Assembly: GCF_052119425.1 (NCBI RefSeq)
Contig: NZ_JBQKFH010000027.1
Coordinates: forward strand, 1 to 33,216
Direction of reading: 5' to 3'
Source of the DNA: Enterococcus_E cecorum_C
GTDB taxonomy: Bacteria; Bacillota; Bacilli; Lactobacillales; Enterococcaceae
DNA: 33,216 nt
Shown: positions 25,929-32,828 of the stretch, piece after piece
Layout: every line of letters starts with the position of its first letter
Position numbering within the stretch: position 1 is the first letter of the stretch
The notes under the pieces: generated by a model
Databases searched by the model: none
Told to the model about the DNA's origin: nothing
Seen by the model: only the letters and a program-made list of their open reading frames with translations
Translations under genes and position numbers: made by a program

Positions 25929-25979
25929 CAACCTTTGGGAACACAATGTTAGTGCTTGTTTTCAAAGGTTGTTTTTTTG
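25929..25979 (+). terminator. Terminator of the glycogen operon
   Basis: CAACCTTTG (25929-25937) and CAAAGGTTG (25963-25971) are perfect 9-base arms with some inner pairing (GAACA/TGTTT), followed by seven T. The T run overlaps the first operator dyad of the rrf2-family gene. Confidence 0.85.
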
Positions 25980-25998
25980 TAATCATTGACGTTACAAC
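25977..25998 (+). promoter_or_regulatory. Operator dyad 1 on the Rrf2-family promoter
   Basis: TTGTAA (25977-25982), nine bases, TTACAAC (25992-25998). The spacer carries the -35 hexamer TTGACG. The same dyad, with the same N9 spacing and even the same embedded ATTGAC word, recurs at 26859-26881 before the oxidoreductase gene. Binding would block RNA polymerase; autoregulation is inferred. Confidence 0.6.
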
Positions 25999-26014
25999 GA
26001 TATTTGCTTATACT
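25986..26014 (+). promoter_or_regulatory. Promoter of the Rrf2-family gene
   Basis: TTGACG (25986-25991) and TATACT (26009-26014) with 17 bases between them, close to consensus. It lies 19 bases before the start codon, so the leader is short. Confidence 0.75.
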
Positions 26015-26032
26015 TAATTCGAGGTGAAAAGT

Positions 26033-26485
26033 ATGCAGATTTCTAGTCGGTTTACGATTGCTATTCACACTTTGACTTGTATTGGTATTTTTCAGGATGA
26101 GCATAAGGTGACGAGTGAATTCCTTGCTAGAAGTGTAAATGTGAATCCAGTTATTATTCGAAAAGTTTTAGGACAATTGAAAAATGCTGAATTGGTGCAA
26201 GTTCAGCGTGGTTCAGGCGGTGCAACATTAGCTAAGTCGCTTTCAGAAATCACCCTCCTAGATGTTTTTAATGCAGTCGAAAGTATTGAGAATCAACAAT
26301 TATTTAGTTTTCATGATCAACCTAACCCGGATTGTCCAGTAGGAAGAAATATGCATCAGGTATTGGATAATAGATTAGAAGAGATTCAAAATGCGATGGA
26401 GTTAAAAATGAAGTCTATAAATCTTGAAGATATTGTCAAAGATACCCAGTCGTTTATTGAGAAACAAAAAAATAATGGAAGCTAA
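26033..26485 (+). CDS. Rrf2-family transcriptional regulator (YwnA-like)
   Basis: A 150-residue winged-helix regulator. The N-terminal DNA-binding domain begins MQISSRFTIAIHTLTCIG and contains VTSEFLARSVNVNPVIIRKV (helix-turn-helix) and the wing VQRGSGGATLAK; LLDVFNAVES follows. The three clustered cysteines that bind Fe-S in IscR/NsrR types are absent; I see only C16 and C101, the latter in NPDCPVG, as in YwnA-like members, so thiol or other signals are possible. ATG 26033 is preferred over GTG 26024, which overlaps GAGGTG. It lies under a consensus promoter with an operator dyad shared with the downstream oxidoreductase gene. Confidence 0.88.
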   Translation: MQISSRFTIAIHTLTCIGIFQDEHKVTSEFLARSVNVNPVIIRKVLGQLKNAELVQVQRGSGGATLAKSLSEITLLDVFNAVESIENQQLFSFHDQPNPDCPVGRNMHQVLDNRLEEIQNAMELKMKSINLEDIVKDTQSFIEKQKNNGS

Positions 26486-26533
26486 GTCCTTTTTATCAAA
26501 TTCGAATCAGTATTTTGAAAGAAGAAGCTAATA

Positions 26534-26737
26534 ATGGATTTAAGAAAATATATAGGGAAACTTGTAAAAATCATTGATAATGATCAAAAAGAATGGATTG
26601 GTAAGGCGGTTTCGGTTGATTTAGCAATTAATTATGATGATGTTGCGTATGATTCACTTGATTTAAAAATTGCTGGTCGGGATGGGATTGTTGCCTTTCC
26701 TGAAGATGAAATCAAATCCATTCAAATATTAAAGTAG
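26534..26737 (+). CDS. Small Lsm-like hypothetical protein
   Basis: A 67-residue protein beginning MDLRKYIGKLVKIIDNDQ. The pattern of a first helix, then YIGKLVKIID, WIGKAVSVD and a final EIKSIQIL strand resembles small Sm/Lsm-like beta-barrel proteins of Firmicutes, which I recall as uncharacterised. It is acidic and has no membrane segment. The ribosome-binding site is poor (GAAGAAG). It starts 48 bases after the Rrf2-family gene, most likely in the same transcript, and its stop codon lies inside the terminator stem. Confidence 0.6.
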   Translation: MDLRKYIGKLVKIIDNDQKEWIGKAVSVDLAINYDDVAYDSLDLKIAGRDGIVAFPEDEIKSIQILK

Positions 26738-26766
26738 CGCTTAGTATTTACTAGGTGCTTTTTTTA
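26736..26766 (+). terminator. Terminator after the Lsm-like gene
   Basis: AGCGCTTAGT (26736-26745) pairs with ACTAGGTGCT (26750-26759) through ten pairs including two G-T, loop ATTT, then a T run. It closes the two-gene Rrf2 unit. Confidence 0.8.
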
Positions 26767-26858
26767 TGATTTAAGTCGTTTTCACCTTTCATATGGTTCG
26801 TTTTGAAAGCTTTAAACAAAAGAGAGGAGTAGTTTGCGAATAATTACAAAATTTCTTA

Positions 26859-26881
26859 GTTGTAACTATTGACATTACAAC
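26859..26881 (+). promoter_or_regulatory. Operator dyad 2 on the NAD(P)-binding protein promoter
   Basis: GTTGTAA (26859-26865), nine bases, TTACAAC (26875-26881). The spacer holds the -35 TTGACA, as in dyad 1. An extra half site ATTACAA is at 26843-26849. Confidence 0.65.
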
Positions 26882-26897
26882 AGGGATGAGTTATATT
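26869..26897 (+). promoter_or_regulatory. Promoter of the NAD(P)-binding protein gene
   Basis: A consensus -35 TTGACA (26869-26874) and TATATT (26892-26897) are spaced by 17 bases. Operators 2 and 3 cover the -35 and the start site, so the promoter looks strong but repressible. Confidence 0.8.
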
Positions 26898-26900
26898 CTT

Positions 26901-26923
26901 GTTGTAATAAAAATCATTACAAC
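26901..26923 (+). promoter_or_regulatory. Operator dyad 3 over the transcription start
   Basis: GTTGTAA (26901-26907), nine bases, TTACAAC (26917-26923): the third copy with the same arms and spacing. Its centre is 42 bases (about four helical turns) from that of dyad 2, placing both on one DNA face. The ribosome-binding site TTGGAGG follows at once. Confidence 0.65.
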
Positions 26924-26941
26924 TATTTGGAGGATATTTTT

Positions 26942-27571
26942 ATGAAATTAATGGTGATCGGATCAAATGGAAAAGCTGCGAAAGATATTATTAAAGAAGC
27001 AAAAAGTCGTGGTTTAGAAGTAGTCGGTGTCGCACGTTCAGCTAATCAGAATGAAGGAATTGCATTTATTCAAAAGGATTTATTTGATTTAACTAAGGAA
27101 GATTTAGCCGATGTGGATGTAGTAATTGATGCATTTGGTGCTTGGACGCCTGAAACTTTACCTCTTCATACAGAATCACTAAAAAAATTAGGTGATTTAG
27201 TAGCAAATACTAAAAAACGCTTATTAGTTGTTGGTGGGGCTGGTAGTTTGTATGTAGATGATACTTTAACAACCCAATTATCTCAGACTCCTGATTTTCC
27301 TGAAAGTTATTTACCAGTGGCTAATGCGATGGGAGAATCATTGGCTTATTTGAGAACACGCGATGATGTTAACTGGACGTATGTATCACCTGCTGCCGAT
27401 TTCCAGGCAGAAGGAAAGCGTACAGGAGATTACCTTTTAGCCGGTGAAGTCTTTACTGTAAATGATCGTGGAGAAAGTGTGATTAGTTATGCGGATTATG
27501 CCATTGCAATGGTGGATGAAGCACAAAAGGGACATCACATCAAAGAACGAATCAGTGTATTAGCTAAATAA
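26942..27571 (+). CDS. NAD(P)-binding Rossmann protein, YwnB-like (atypical SDR)
   Basis: A 209-residue NAD(P)H-binding protein of the atypical short-chain dehydrogenase group (NmrA/YwnB-like). It begins MKLMVIGSNGKAAKDI, where GSNGKAA is the dinucleotide loop with Ala in place of the last Gly. VGVARS at the second strand, DVVIDAFGAW and LLVVGGAGSLYVD follow the family pattern; there is no classical YxxxK catalytic pair. Substrate unknown; a quinone or redox-sensing role is possible. ATG 26942 follows TTGGAGG. Two operator dyads shared with the Rrf2-family gene make this its probable main target. Confidence 0.85.
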   Translation: MKLMVIGSNGKAAKDIIKEAKSRGLEVVGVARSANQNEGIAFIQKDLFDLTKEDLADVDVVIDAFGAWTPETLPLHTESLKKLGDLVANTKKRLLVVGGAGSLYVDDTLTTQLSQTPDFPESYLPVANAMGESLAYLRTRDDVNWTYVSPAADFQAEGKRTGDYLLAGEVFTVNDRGESVISYADYAIAMVDEAQKGHHIKERISVLAK

Positions 27572-27580
27572 TTTAGGAGC

Positions 27581-27617
27581 AATAAGTGGATGTTCAATCG
27601 TCCGCTTATTTTTTTTA
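27581..27617 (+). terminator. Terminator after the YwnB-like gene
   Basis: AATAAGTGGA (27581-27590) pairs with TCCGCTTATT (27601-27610) through ten pairs (one T-G), followed by a long T run. Confidence 0.85.
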
Positions 27618-27628
27618 CACCAATATTT

Positions 27629-27637
27629 TGTTATAAT
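27629..27637 (+). promoter_or_regulatory. Extended -10 promoter of the 27664 gene
   Basis: TGTTATAAT (TATAAT at 27632-27637) lies 26 bases before the ATG. No clear -35 is found at 16-18 bases. Confidence 0.45.
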
Positions 27638-27663
27638 GAACGAAAAGGAATGGAGCAATTTTC

Positions 27664-28095
27664 ATGAGGGAAATGATTAGAAATAGAAATTCAATTACTG
27701 AGTATGGTCTTCATGACAGCAGAATCAAGAAAATTACTTTAGCGGATGATCATCTGGTTTTTACTGTGGATAAAGTTTTTCACTATTCTAAGAGTGGAGA
27801 AGAACAAGGATTTGAAGCAGAAGTTATTTTTACAAAGTGCGATTTGGAAGATTGTTGGGTTTTGGTTTATGACAGTGTTCTTTCTGAGGGAAAGTTTACA
27901 GGACAAAGGATAGCCATGCAGGACTTTATTCAACAGTACAATCATCAGGAATTTGAAATTATCACTGAGTTGCATAATGGCTATTCCACATTTTTTGTTG
28001 GCTGGCTATGGAAAAATAAAATTCCTGTATCTGCTCAAGTAGAAATATTTAATTTTGGTGAAATGATTATCCGAATCGGGAAGCAAGTTTTTTAG
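27664..28095 (+). CDS. Hypothetical protein, unrecognised
   Basis: I do not recognise this 143-residue protein. It is soluble, has no signal peptide or membrane helix, and alternates predicted beta-strands (LVFTVDKVFHYS, AEVIFTKC, CWVLVYDSV) with few helices. The early HDSRIKKITLADDHLVF resembles a motif seen at the start of several uncharacterised small beta-rich proteins. Start ATG 27664 has GGAG 8 bases upstream. It is followed after 30 bases by the HAD gene with no terminator between them, so they probably share a transcript. Base composition is like that of the neighbours. Confidence 0.7.
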   Translation: MREMIRNRNSITEYGLHDSRIKKITLADDHLVFTVDKVFHYSKSGEEQGFEAEVIFTKCDLEDCWVLVYDSVLSEGKFTGQRIAMQDFIQQYNHQEFEIITELHNGYSTFFVGWLWKNKIPVSAQVEIFNFGEMIIRIGKQVF

Positions 28096-28125
28096 ATTGA
28101 ATATATATACTAAGGGGGCATCACG

Positions 28126-28752
28126 ATGATAGATACAATCATTTATGATATGGGTAACGTCTTAATTGAATGGAATCCAGAGAAATTTTTACATTTAATT
28201 GAAACAGATGAAGAACGAATTTCCAAGCTAAGAACAGCTATTTTTACCTCTGGCTATTGGCCAAGACAAGATACCGGTGAATTGGATGCAGATAAAGCCT
28301 ATCATATGTCTTTGGCGCTTTTAGATGACTCTTATCAAGAAAGTTTACGACAAATTTATTATCATTGGTATGAATATGCAGATGTTTTTACCAAAATGCA
28401 AGACTATGCGCGAGAGTTAAAAAATCAAGGTTATAAACTTTTTGTGCTCTCAAATACTGCGGCGTCTTATTATGATTTAGCAAAAAATGGCTACTTACCC
28501 ATTGATGAAATCTTGGACGGAAAAGTATTATCTTATGAAGTTGAACTGGTGAAGCCTGATGTAGCAATTTATCAGTATCTATTGGATAAATATGGGCTAA
28601 AGGCTCAAAATTGCGTATTTTTAGATGATATTGAAGGTAATATTGAAGCCGCACAAAGTTTGGGTATGCGAGGAATTCAAGTTTTATCAGACAACCAAGC
28701 TTTAGCGGATTTAAAAGTATTATTAAGTAAGCATGGAAGGTTGAGTGAATAA
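28126..28752 (+). CDS. HAD-superfamily phosphatase, YihX-like
   Basis: A 208-residue HAD (IA variant 3) hydrolase. Motif I is DMGNVL with nucleophile D8 and Gly where most phosphatases have a second Asp, as in E. coli YihX, an alpha-glucose-1-phosphatase. A helical cap follows; motif II is VLSNTA near 107, the lysine is in VKPDVAIYQ, and motif IV is FLDDIEGNI. If it also acts on glucose-1-phosphate it would link to the glg array nearby, but HAD substrate prediction from sequence is weak. AAGGGGG precedes the ATG. The next gene starts right after its stop codon. Confidence 0.85.
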   Translation: MIDTIIYDMGNVLIEWNPEKFLHLIETDEERISKLRTAIFTSGYWPRQDTGELDADKAYHMSLALLDDSYQESLRQIYYHWYEYADVFTKMQDYARELKNQGYKLFVLSNTAASYYDLAKNGYLPIDEILDGKVLSYEVELVKPDVAIYQYLLDKYGLKAQNCVFLDDIEGNIEAAQSLGMRGIQVLSDNQALADLKVLLSKHGRLSE

Positions 28753-29163
28753 ATGATTAGAGAAATTAATCACGACCTATTCTTTTTACAACAACCTAGT
28801 CAACGCGCAACGGCTCAGGATAAACCGCATGCGCAAGATTTATTGGACACACTTCAAGCAAATCAAGATAAATGTGTCGGATTAGCTGCGAATATGATTG
28901 GCGTTCAAAAGCAGATTATCGCTATCCAAACGCCTGTAGGTCCAGTTGTGATGTATAATCCAAAAATTGTAAAAAAAGAAAATCCATATGAGACTGAGGA
29001 AGGTTGTCTATCATTAGTCGGTGTACGGCCCACCATTCGTTATCAAAAAATAGAAGTGGTCTATTTTAATGATCAATTCAAAAAACAACGCGGGACCTTT
29101 ACTGATTTTACAGCACAAATTATTCAACATGAAATTGATCACTGTAAAGGAATCTTAATTTAA
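28753..29163 (+). CDS. Short peptide deformylase-like protein
   Basis: A 136-residue protein of the deformylase family. Motif 2 EGCLS (C85) and motif 3 HEIDH (H126, E127, H130) keep all metal ligands and the catalytic Glu. Motif 1 reads GLAANMIG, with M48 where active enzymes have the oxyanion-hole Gln. The chain ends six residues after HEIDH, so it lacks the usual C-terminal extension of the 180-190 residue main enzyme. It is therefore a doubtful deformylase and probably a second copy, with the housekeeping def elsewhere. Its ATG follows the HAD stop codon directly, suggesting coupling. Confidence 0.82.
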   Translation: MIREINHDLFFLQQPSQRATAQDKPHAQDLLDTLQANQDKCVGLAANMIGVQKQIIAIQTPVGPVVMYNPKIVKKENPYETEEGCLSLVGVRPTIRYQKIEVVYFNDQFKKQRGTFTDFTAQIIQHEIDHCKGILI

Positions 29164-29175
29164 GTAGGTGAAAAA

Positions 29176-29649
29176 ATGCGTCGAAAAGATCGAGAAGTGA
29201 CCGAATTAGCTCAAATAGAAGAAATATTAGAAAAAGGCAAAGTCGTGCATTTAGGTATGATTGATGGTGATTTTCCTTATATCGTACCCTTAAATTACGG
29301 CTATCAATGGCAAAATGAACAACTTATTTTGTATATGCATGGGGCTAAGGCAGGCAGAAAGTTTGATGTGATTGCCCATAATCCTAATGTTTTTATCGAA
29401 ATTACCGCGGATGTTGAAGCCATTGATGGAGGCGATAATCCTTGTAAGTATTCTACTGCTTTTGCTTCATTGATGGGAGAAGGACAAGCATATATTGTGA
29501 CTGATTCAAAAGAAAAGATACGAGCGATGGAATGTCTGATGAAAACACAAACGAACCGTGATTTTGAATTTGATGAAAAAATGGTCGGTTGTGTTCAAGT
29601 GATAAAGGTGATTATCCAAAATTATTCGGCAAAACGTCATGAAAAGTAA
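29176..29649 (+). CDS. Pyridoxamine 5'-phosphate oxidase/NimA-like flavin-binding protein
   Basis: A 157-residue split-barrel protein of the group annotated as nitroimidazole resistance (NimA) or PNPOx-like. Visible features are VVHLGMIDGDFPYIVPLNYGY near residue 24-44 (first strands, FMN-binding), LYMHGAKAGRKFDVIAHNP with the HGA..GRK segment, and SLMGEGQAYIV. The family binds FMN or heme; its substrate is unknown here, and drug resistance should not be assumed. It starts 12 bases after the deformylase-like gene behind AGGTG and ends the small operon that probably starts at 27664. Confidence 0.83.
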   Translation: MRRKDREVTELAQIEEILEKGKVVHLGMIDGDFPYIVPLNYGYQWQNEQLILYMHGAKAGRKFDVIAHNPNVFIEITADVEAIDGGDNPCKYSTAFASLMGEGQAYIVTDSKEKIRAMECLMKTQTNRDFEFDEKMVGCVQVIKVIIQNYSAKRHEK

Positions 29650-29664
29650 CAAAGGCAGATTCAT

Positions 29665-29692
29665 TTCATCTTGAGAATTTTTGTGATAGAAT
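29665..29692 (+). promoter_or_regulatory. Candidate promoter of the lactate dehydrogenase-type gene
   Basis: TTCATC (29665-29670) and TAGAAT (29687-29692, with TGA directly before it) are spaced by 16 bases, 41 bases before the ATG. The -35 is poor. No terminator separates it clearly from the gene upstream. Confidence 0.35.
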
Positions 29693-29733
29693 AAATAAGC
29701 AATGATATTAAATGTAATAATTGGAGGATTATC

Positions 29734-30696
29734 ATGGATTTTAAAAATTCAAAAGTAGCTATTGTCGGTATCGGTAATGTAGGTGCGACAACTGCTTATA
29801 GTATTATTAGTCAAGGATTATGTGCAGAGGTTGTTTTAATCGATGTAAATAAAGAAAAAGCTTATGCCGAAGCGATGGACTTACAACAATCCATTCATTT
29901 TTTAAATCGTAATATTAAAGTAACAGCTGGAGAATATAGTGACTGTAAAGATGCAGATATCGTGATTATCACGGCTTCAGCACCTATGCCTAAAGAATCG
30001 AATGACCGTTTGAAGATGTTAGCACCAAGTATTAATATTATGACTAGCATCGTGAATAGTGTGATGGCCTCTGGTTTTGATGGTATCTTTTTAATCGTTT
30101 CAAACCCAGTGGATATCATGACTTATTATGTACGTAAATTATCAGGTCTGCCCGCTCATCGTGTGATTGGTAGTGGTACAACGGTTGATAGTGCCCGCTT
30201 AAGCTGTGAATTAGGCGCAATGTATGATTTGGATTCTAAGAGTGTTCAGGCTTTTGTTATTGGTGAGCATGGTGATAGCGAAATGGTGGCTTGGAGTAGT
30301 GCAACCATTGGCGGTAAGAAAGTAGAAGATGTGCTAGCTGATAATGTGACTCGTACAAAAGATGTGACGAAAGATATCTTACTACAAAAAACGATCAAGG
30401 CAGGTTGGGAAATCTTTAATCGTAAAGGGAATACATGTTACGGCATTGCGGCTGCGACAACGGCTATTGCAAAATCAATTCTCTTTAACGAAAACCGTAT
30501 CTATCCAGTAACTGTTGAATTAAATGGGGAATACGGTGTTGAAAAAGCCTTCTTAAGTGTACCAACAATTATTGATTCAACAGGTGCCAAAGAAATTGTG
30601 GAAATTAAATTAACCGATGAAGAATTAGCTGGCTTACAAAAATCAGCACAATTATTACAAGCTTTTTATCCGCAATTAGATAGTTACGAGGCTTAA
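29734..30696 (+). CDS. L-lactate/L-2-hydroxyacid dehydrogenase family protein
   Basis: NAD-dependent enzyme of the LDH/MDH family, 320 residues. The Rossmann loop is GIGNVG (12-17) and D37 marks NAD preference. Catalytic residues are present: R92, the D152/R155 pair in VDSAR and H179 in GEHGDSE. The substrate-specificity loop, however, is SAPMPKESNDR (82-92) instead of the classical NQKPGETR type, so the Gln that selects pyruvate is missing and the loop is about one residue longer. L-2-hydroxyisocaproate-type or other 2-oxoacid activity is as likely as lactate. TTGGAGG precedes the ATG. A thioredoxin-like gene follows after one base. Confidence 0.85.
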   Translation: MDFKNSKVAIVGIGNVGATTAYSIISQGLCAEVVLIDVNKEKAYAEAMDLQQSIHFLNRNIKVTAGEYSDCKDADIVIITASAPMPKESNDRLKMLAPSINIMTSIVNSVMASGFDGIFLIVSNPVDIMTYYVRKLSGLPAHRVIGSGTTVDSARLSCELGAMYDLDSKSVQAFVIGEHGDSEMVAWSSATIGGKKVEDVLADNVTRTKDVTKDILLQKTIKAGWEIFNRKGNTCYGIAAATTAIAKSILFNENRIYPVTVELNGEYGVEKAFLSVPTIIDSTGAKEIVEIKLTDEELAGLQKSAQLLQAFYPQLDSYEA

Positions 30697-30697
30697 T

Positions 30698-31015
30698 ATG
30701 TTTGAAATTCAAGATTTTGAAAGTTATCAAAAATTATTAGATGAAAAACAAACTTTTCTTCTTTATGGCAAACAAGTTAATTGTAGTGTCTGTATGGCGG
30801 ATTTTCTAAAGGTTGAGCGTTTGGTTCAGCAATATGATTTTCCCGCTTTCTTTGTTGATATAGAAAAGGTGCCGATGTTAAAAGGGCAATTAAGTTTGTT
30901 TGCTGCGCCGGTTGTGATTTTATTTCACTCTGGCAAAGAATTTCATCGCCAAGCAAGAATGATTGATTTTAAACAATTAACGCAACAGCTTGAAAGATTA
31001 TCAACTGTCCGCTAG
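30698..31015 (+). CDS. Thioredoxin-like protein
   Basis: A 105-residue thioredoxin-fold protein with the redox motif CSVC at residues 29-32 (QVNCSVCMADF) instead of the usual CGPC, and a cis-proline segment in FAAPVVILF near 70. It is cytoplasmic, with no signal peptide. It begins one base after the dehydrogenase stop, with GAGG inside that gene's end as a ribosome-binding site, so the two are translationally coupled. Partners are unknown. The terminator stem overlaps its stop codon. Confidence 0.85.
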   Translation: MFEIQDFESYQKLLDEKQTFLLYGKQVNCSVCMADFLKVERLVQQYDFPAFFVDIEKVPMLKGQLSLFAAPVVILFHSGKEFHRQARMIDFKQLTQQLERLSTVR

Positions 31016-31040
31016 CCAATTTTGGTTAGCGGTTATTTTC
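31009..31040 (+). terminator. Terminator after the thioredoxin-like gene
   Basis: CCGCTAGCCA (31009-31018) pairs with TGGTTAGCGG (31023-31032), one G-T, loop ATTT, then TTATTTT. The stop codon (TAG, 31013-31015) lies in the left arm. Confidence 0.8.
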
Positions 31041-31059
31041 ATGGAATCGAGGGTTTGAA

Positions 31060-31380
31060 ATGATTGGCAACTATAAAATTATTACGCTATGTGGTAGTAC
31101 ACGATTCAAAGATGAATTCATAAAAGCGCAAAAGGATTTGACACTTCAAGGAAATATTGTGATTAGCGTGGGGTTGTTTGGTCATTCAGGTGATGATGAA
31201 GTTTGGGATGGTCAGACAAAAACGATGCTTGACGATATGCATAAGCGCAAAATTGATTTAGCGGATGAAATTTTTGTGATTAATGTGGATGGCTATATTG
31301 GTAAGAGTACAGCCTCTGAAATTCAATATGCACATGAACATGGTAAAAAGGTCAATTATCTTGAACCTTTAACTGAATAA
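31060..31380 (+). CDS. Nucleoside 2-deoxyribosyltransferase-like protein
   Basis: A 106-residue protein with the opening IITLCGSTRFKDEF, the CGSTRF nucleotide-fold signature of nucleoside 2-deoxyribosyltransferase-like and DUF4406 proteins. It continues with MHKRKIDLADEIFVINVDGYIGKSTASEI, whose ADEIFVIN strand and GYIGKSTASEI turn fit the same fold. True transferase activity is unproven for such short members. GAGGG lies 8 bases before the ATG. It is between a terminator and the MATE gene, 31 bases before the latter. Confidence 0.78.
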   Translation: MIGNYKIITLCGSTRFKDEFIKAQKDLTLQGNIVISVGLFGHSGDDEVWDGQTKTMLDDMHKRKIDLADEIFVINVDGYIGKSTASEIQYAHEHGKKVNYLEPLTE

Positions 31381-31411
31381 GAAAAGTGGAAGTTTAGAAA
31401 GAAGATGACTT

Positions 31412-32767
31412 ATGGAAGAAGCAGTGAAACAAAGAGCAGAAATCCATTATCGTAAAATGACGGAAATGCCAGTTGATAAGCTTATTTTATCTTTATGTGT
31501 GCCAACAGTAATTAGCATGCTCATTACAACGATTTATAATGCCGCGGATACTTATTTTGTTTCAAAAATTAGTGTTTCTGCTAGTGGTGCTGTAGGTATA
31601 TTATTTAGCTTAATGGCAATTTTGCAGGCATTCGGCTTTATGTGTGGGCATGGTTCAGGTAGTTGGATTAGTCGTTTATTAGGCGCAAGAGAGATTGAAC
31701 GTGCACGACAATACAGTACAACAGGTTTTGCGATGGCTTTTTTAATGGGGATTTTTTTCTTGTTTTTTGGTCTTTGGTTGATTACGCCTTTGATGCGTTT
31801 TTTAGGGAGTACGCCAACTATTTTACCTTATGCGAAAAGTTACGGTTTTTACATATTAATTGCGGCCCCTGCGTTTATAACTAGTTGTGTCATGAATAAT
31901 ATATTACGTTATGAAGGCTTAGCAAAATTAGCGATGGTCGGACTTGTTACAGGTGGGGTATTAAATACGATTTTAGATCCCATCTTGATTTTTACTTTTC
32001 ATCTAGGTATTCAAGGTGCCGGTCTTTCTACTGCAATTTCGCAGTATATCAGTATGTTTATACTTTTTGCGATGTTTGCTCAAAAACGTTCACAAAGTAG
32101 AATTGAATGGCGATATTTAACTTTTAGTCCTAAGTTGATGTTAAATATTATCAAAAATGGTTTTCCAAGTTTAACGCGTCAAGGTTTGAATAGTTTGTCA
32201 AATCTATGTTTGAATGTCCAAGCAGGTCTTTACGGAGATGCGTGTATTGCGGCGATGAGTATTGTGGCTAAGTGTATGCAATTGATGTTTTCAGTTTGTA
32301 TCGGAATCGGGCAAGGATTTCAACCTGTATCTTCATTTAATTACGGAGCAAAAAAATTTAAACGGGTGAGACAAGGAATTCTTTTTACATGGGGATTTTC
32401 AAGTTTAGTCATCGCTGTTTTAAGTATTGCTAGCTTTATTTTTGCTCCTGAGTTGATTCATTTTTTCAGACATGATACTGCAATTTTAAATATCGGTGTA
32501 TTGGCACTCAGAATTTCTTGTGTGGCTCAATTATTTTTACCAACTGTATCAATAGCCAATATGACATTCCAAAGTACTGGTAATAGTGGGAAAGCGACAT
32601 TTCTAGCCTGTGCGCAAAATGGTTTGTTTTTCATTCCTTTAATTTATTTATTGCCAAATATTTATGGCTTGATGGGTATCCAAATGGCCCAACCACTTGC
32701 ATTTTTCTTAGCTGCAATGGTCTCTTTACCGTTTCTATTAAGATTTCTCAAAGTTTTAAGTCAATGA
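31412..32767 (+). CDS. MATE family multidrug/cation efflux transporter
   Basis: A 451-residue membrane protein with about twelve hydrophobic segments in two similar halves. The first half opens with LILSLCVPTVISMLITTIYN AADTYFVSKIS (family pattern of MATE transporters), and GQGFQPVSSFNYGAKKFKR in the second half is the repeated MATE signature. It uses a Na+ or H+ gradient to export small molecules; the substrate cannot be predicted. The start at ATG 31412 has a weak ribosome-binding site (GAAAGAAG). An alternative ATG 15 codons on (MTEMPVDKL) is possible. Confidence 0.9.
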   Translation: MEEAVKQRAEIHYRKMTEMPVDKLILSLCVPTVISMLITTIYNAADTYFVSKISVSASGAVGILFSLMAILQAFGFMCGHGSGSWISRLLGAREIERARQYSTTGFAMAFLMGIFFLFFGLWLITPLMRFLGSTPTILPYAKSYGFYILIAAPAFITSCVMNNILRYEGLAKLAMVGLVTGGVLNTILDPILIFTFHLGIQGAGLSTAISQYISMFILFAMFAQKRSQSRIEWRYLTFSPKLMLNIIKNGFPSLTRQGLNSLSNLCLNVQAGLYGDACIAAMSIVAKCMQLMFSVCIGIGQGFQPVSSFNYGAKKFKRVRQGILFTWGFSSLVIAVLSIASFIFAPELIHFFRHDTAILNIGVLALRISCVAQLFLPTVSIANMTFQSTGNSGKATFLACAQNGLFFIPLIYLLPNIYGLMGIQMAQPLAFFLAAMVSLPFLLRFLKVLSQ

Positions 32768-32768
32768 T

Positions 32769-32797
32769 TTTCATTTTCATCTCCCTTAGACTATAAT
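32769..32797 (+). promoter_or_regulatory. Candidate promoter of the DUF1294 gene
   Basis: TTTCAT (32769-32774) and a consensus TATAAT (32792-32797) are spaced by 17 bases, 31 bases before the ATG. Confidence 0.5.
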
Positions 32798-32828
32798 GTT
32801 TTTCAACAAAGCATAAGAAGGTGATAAA

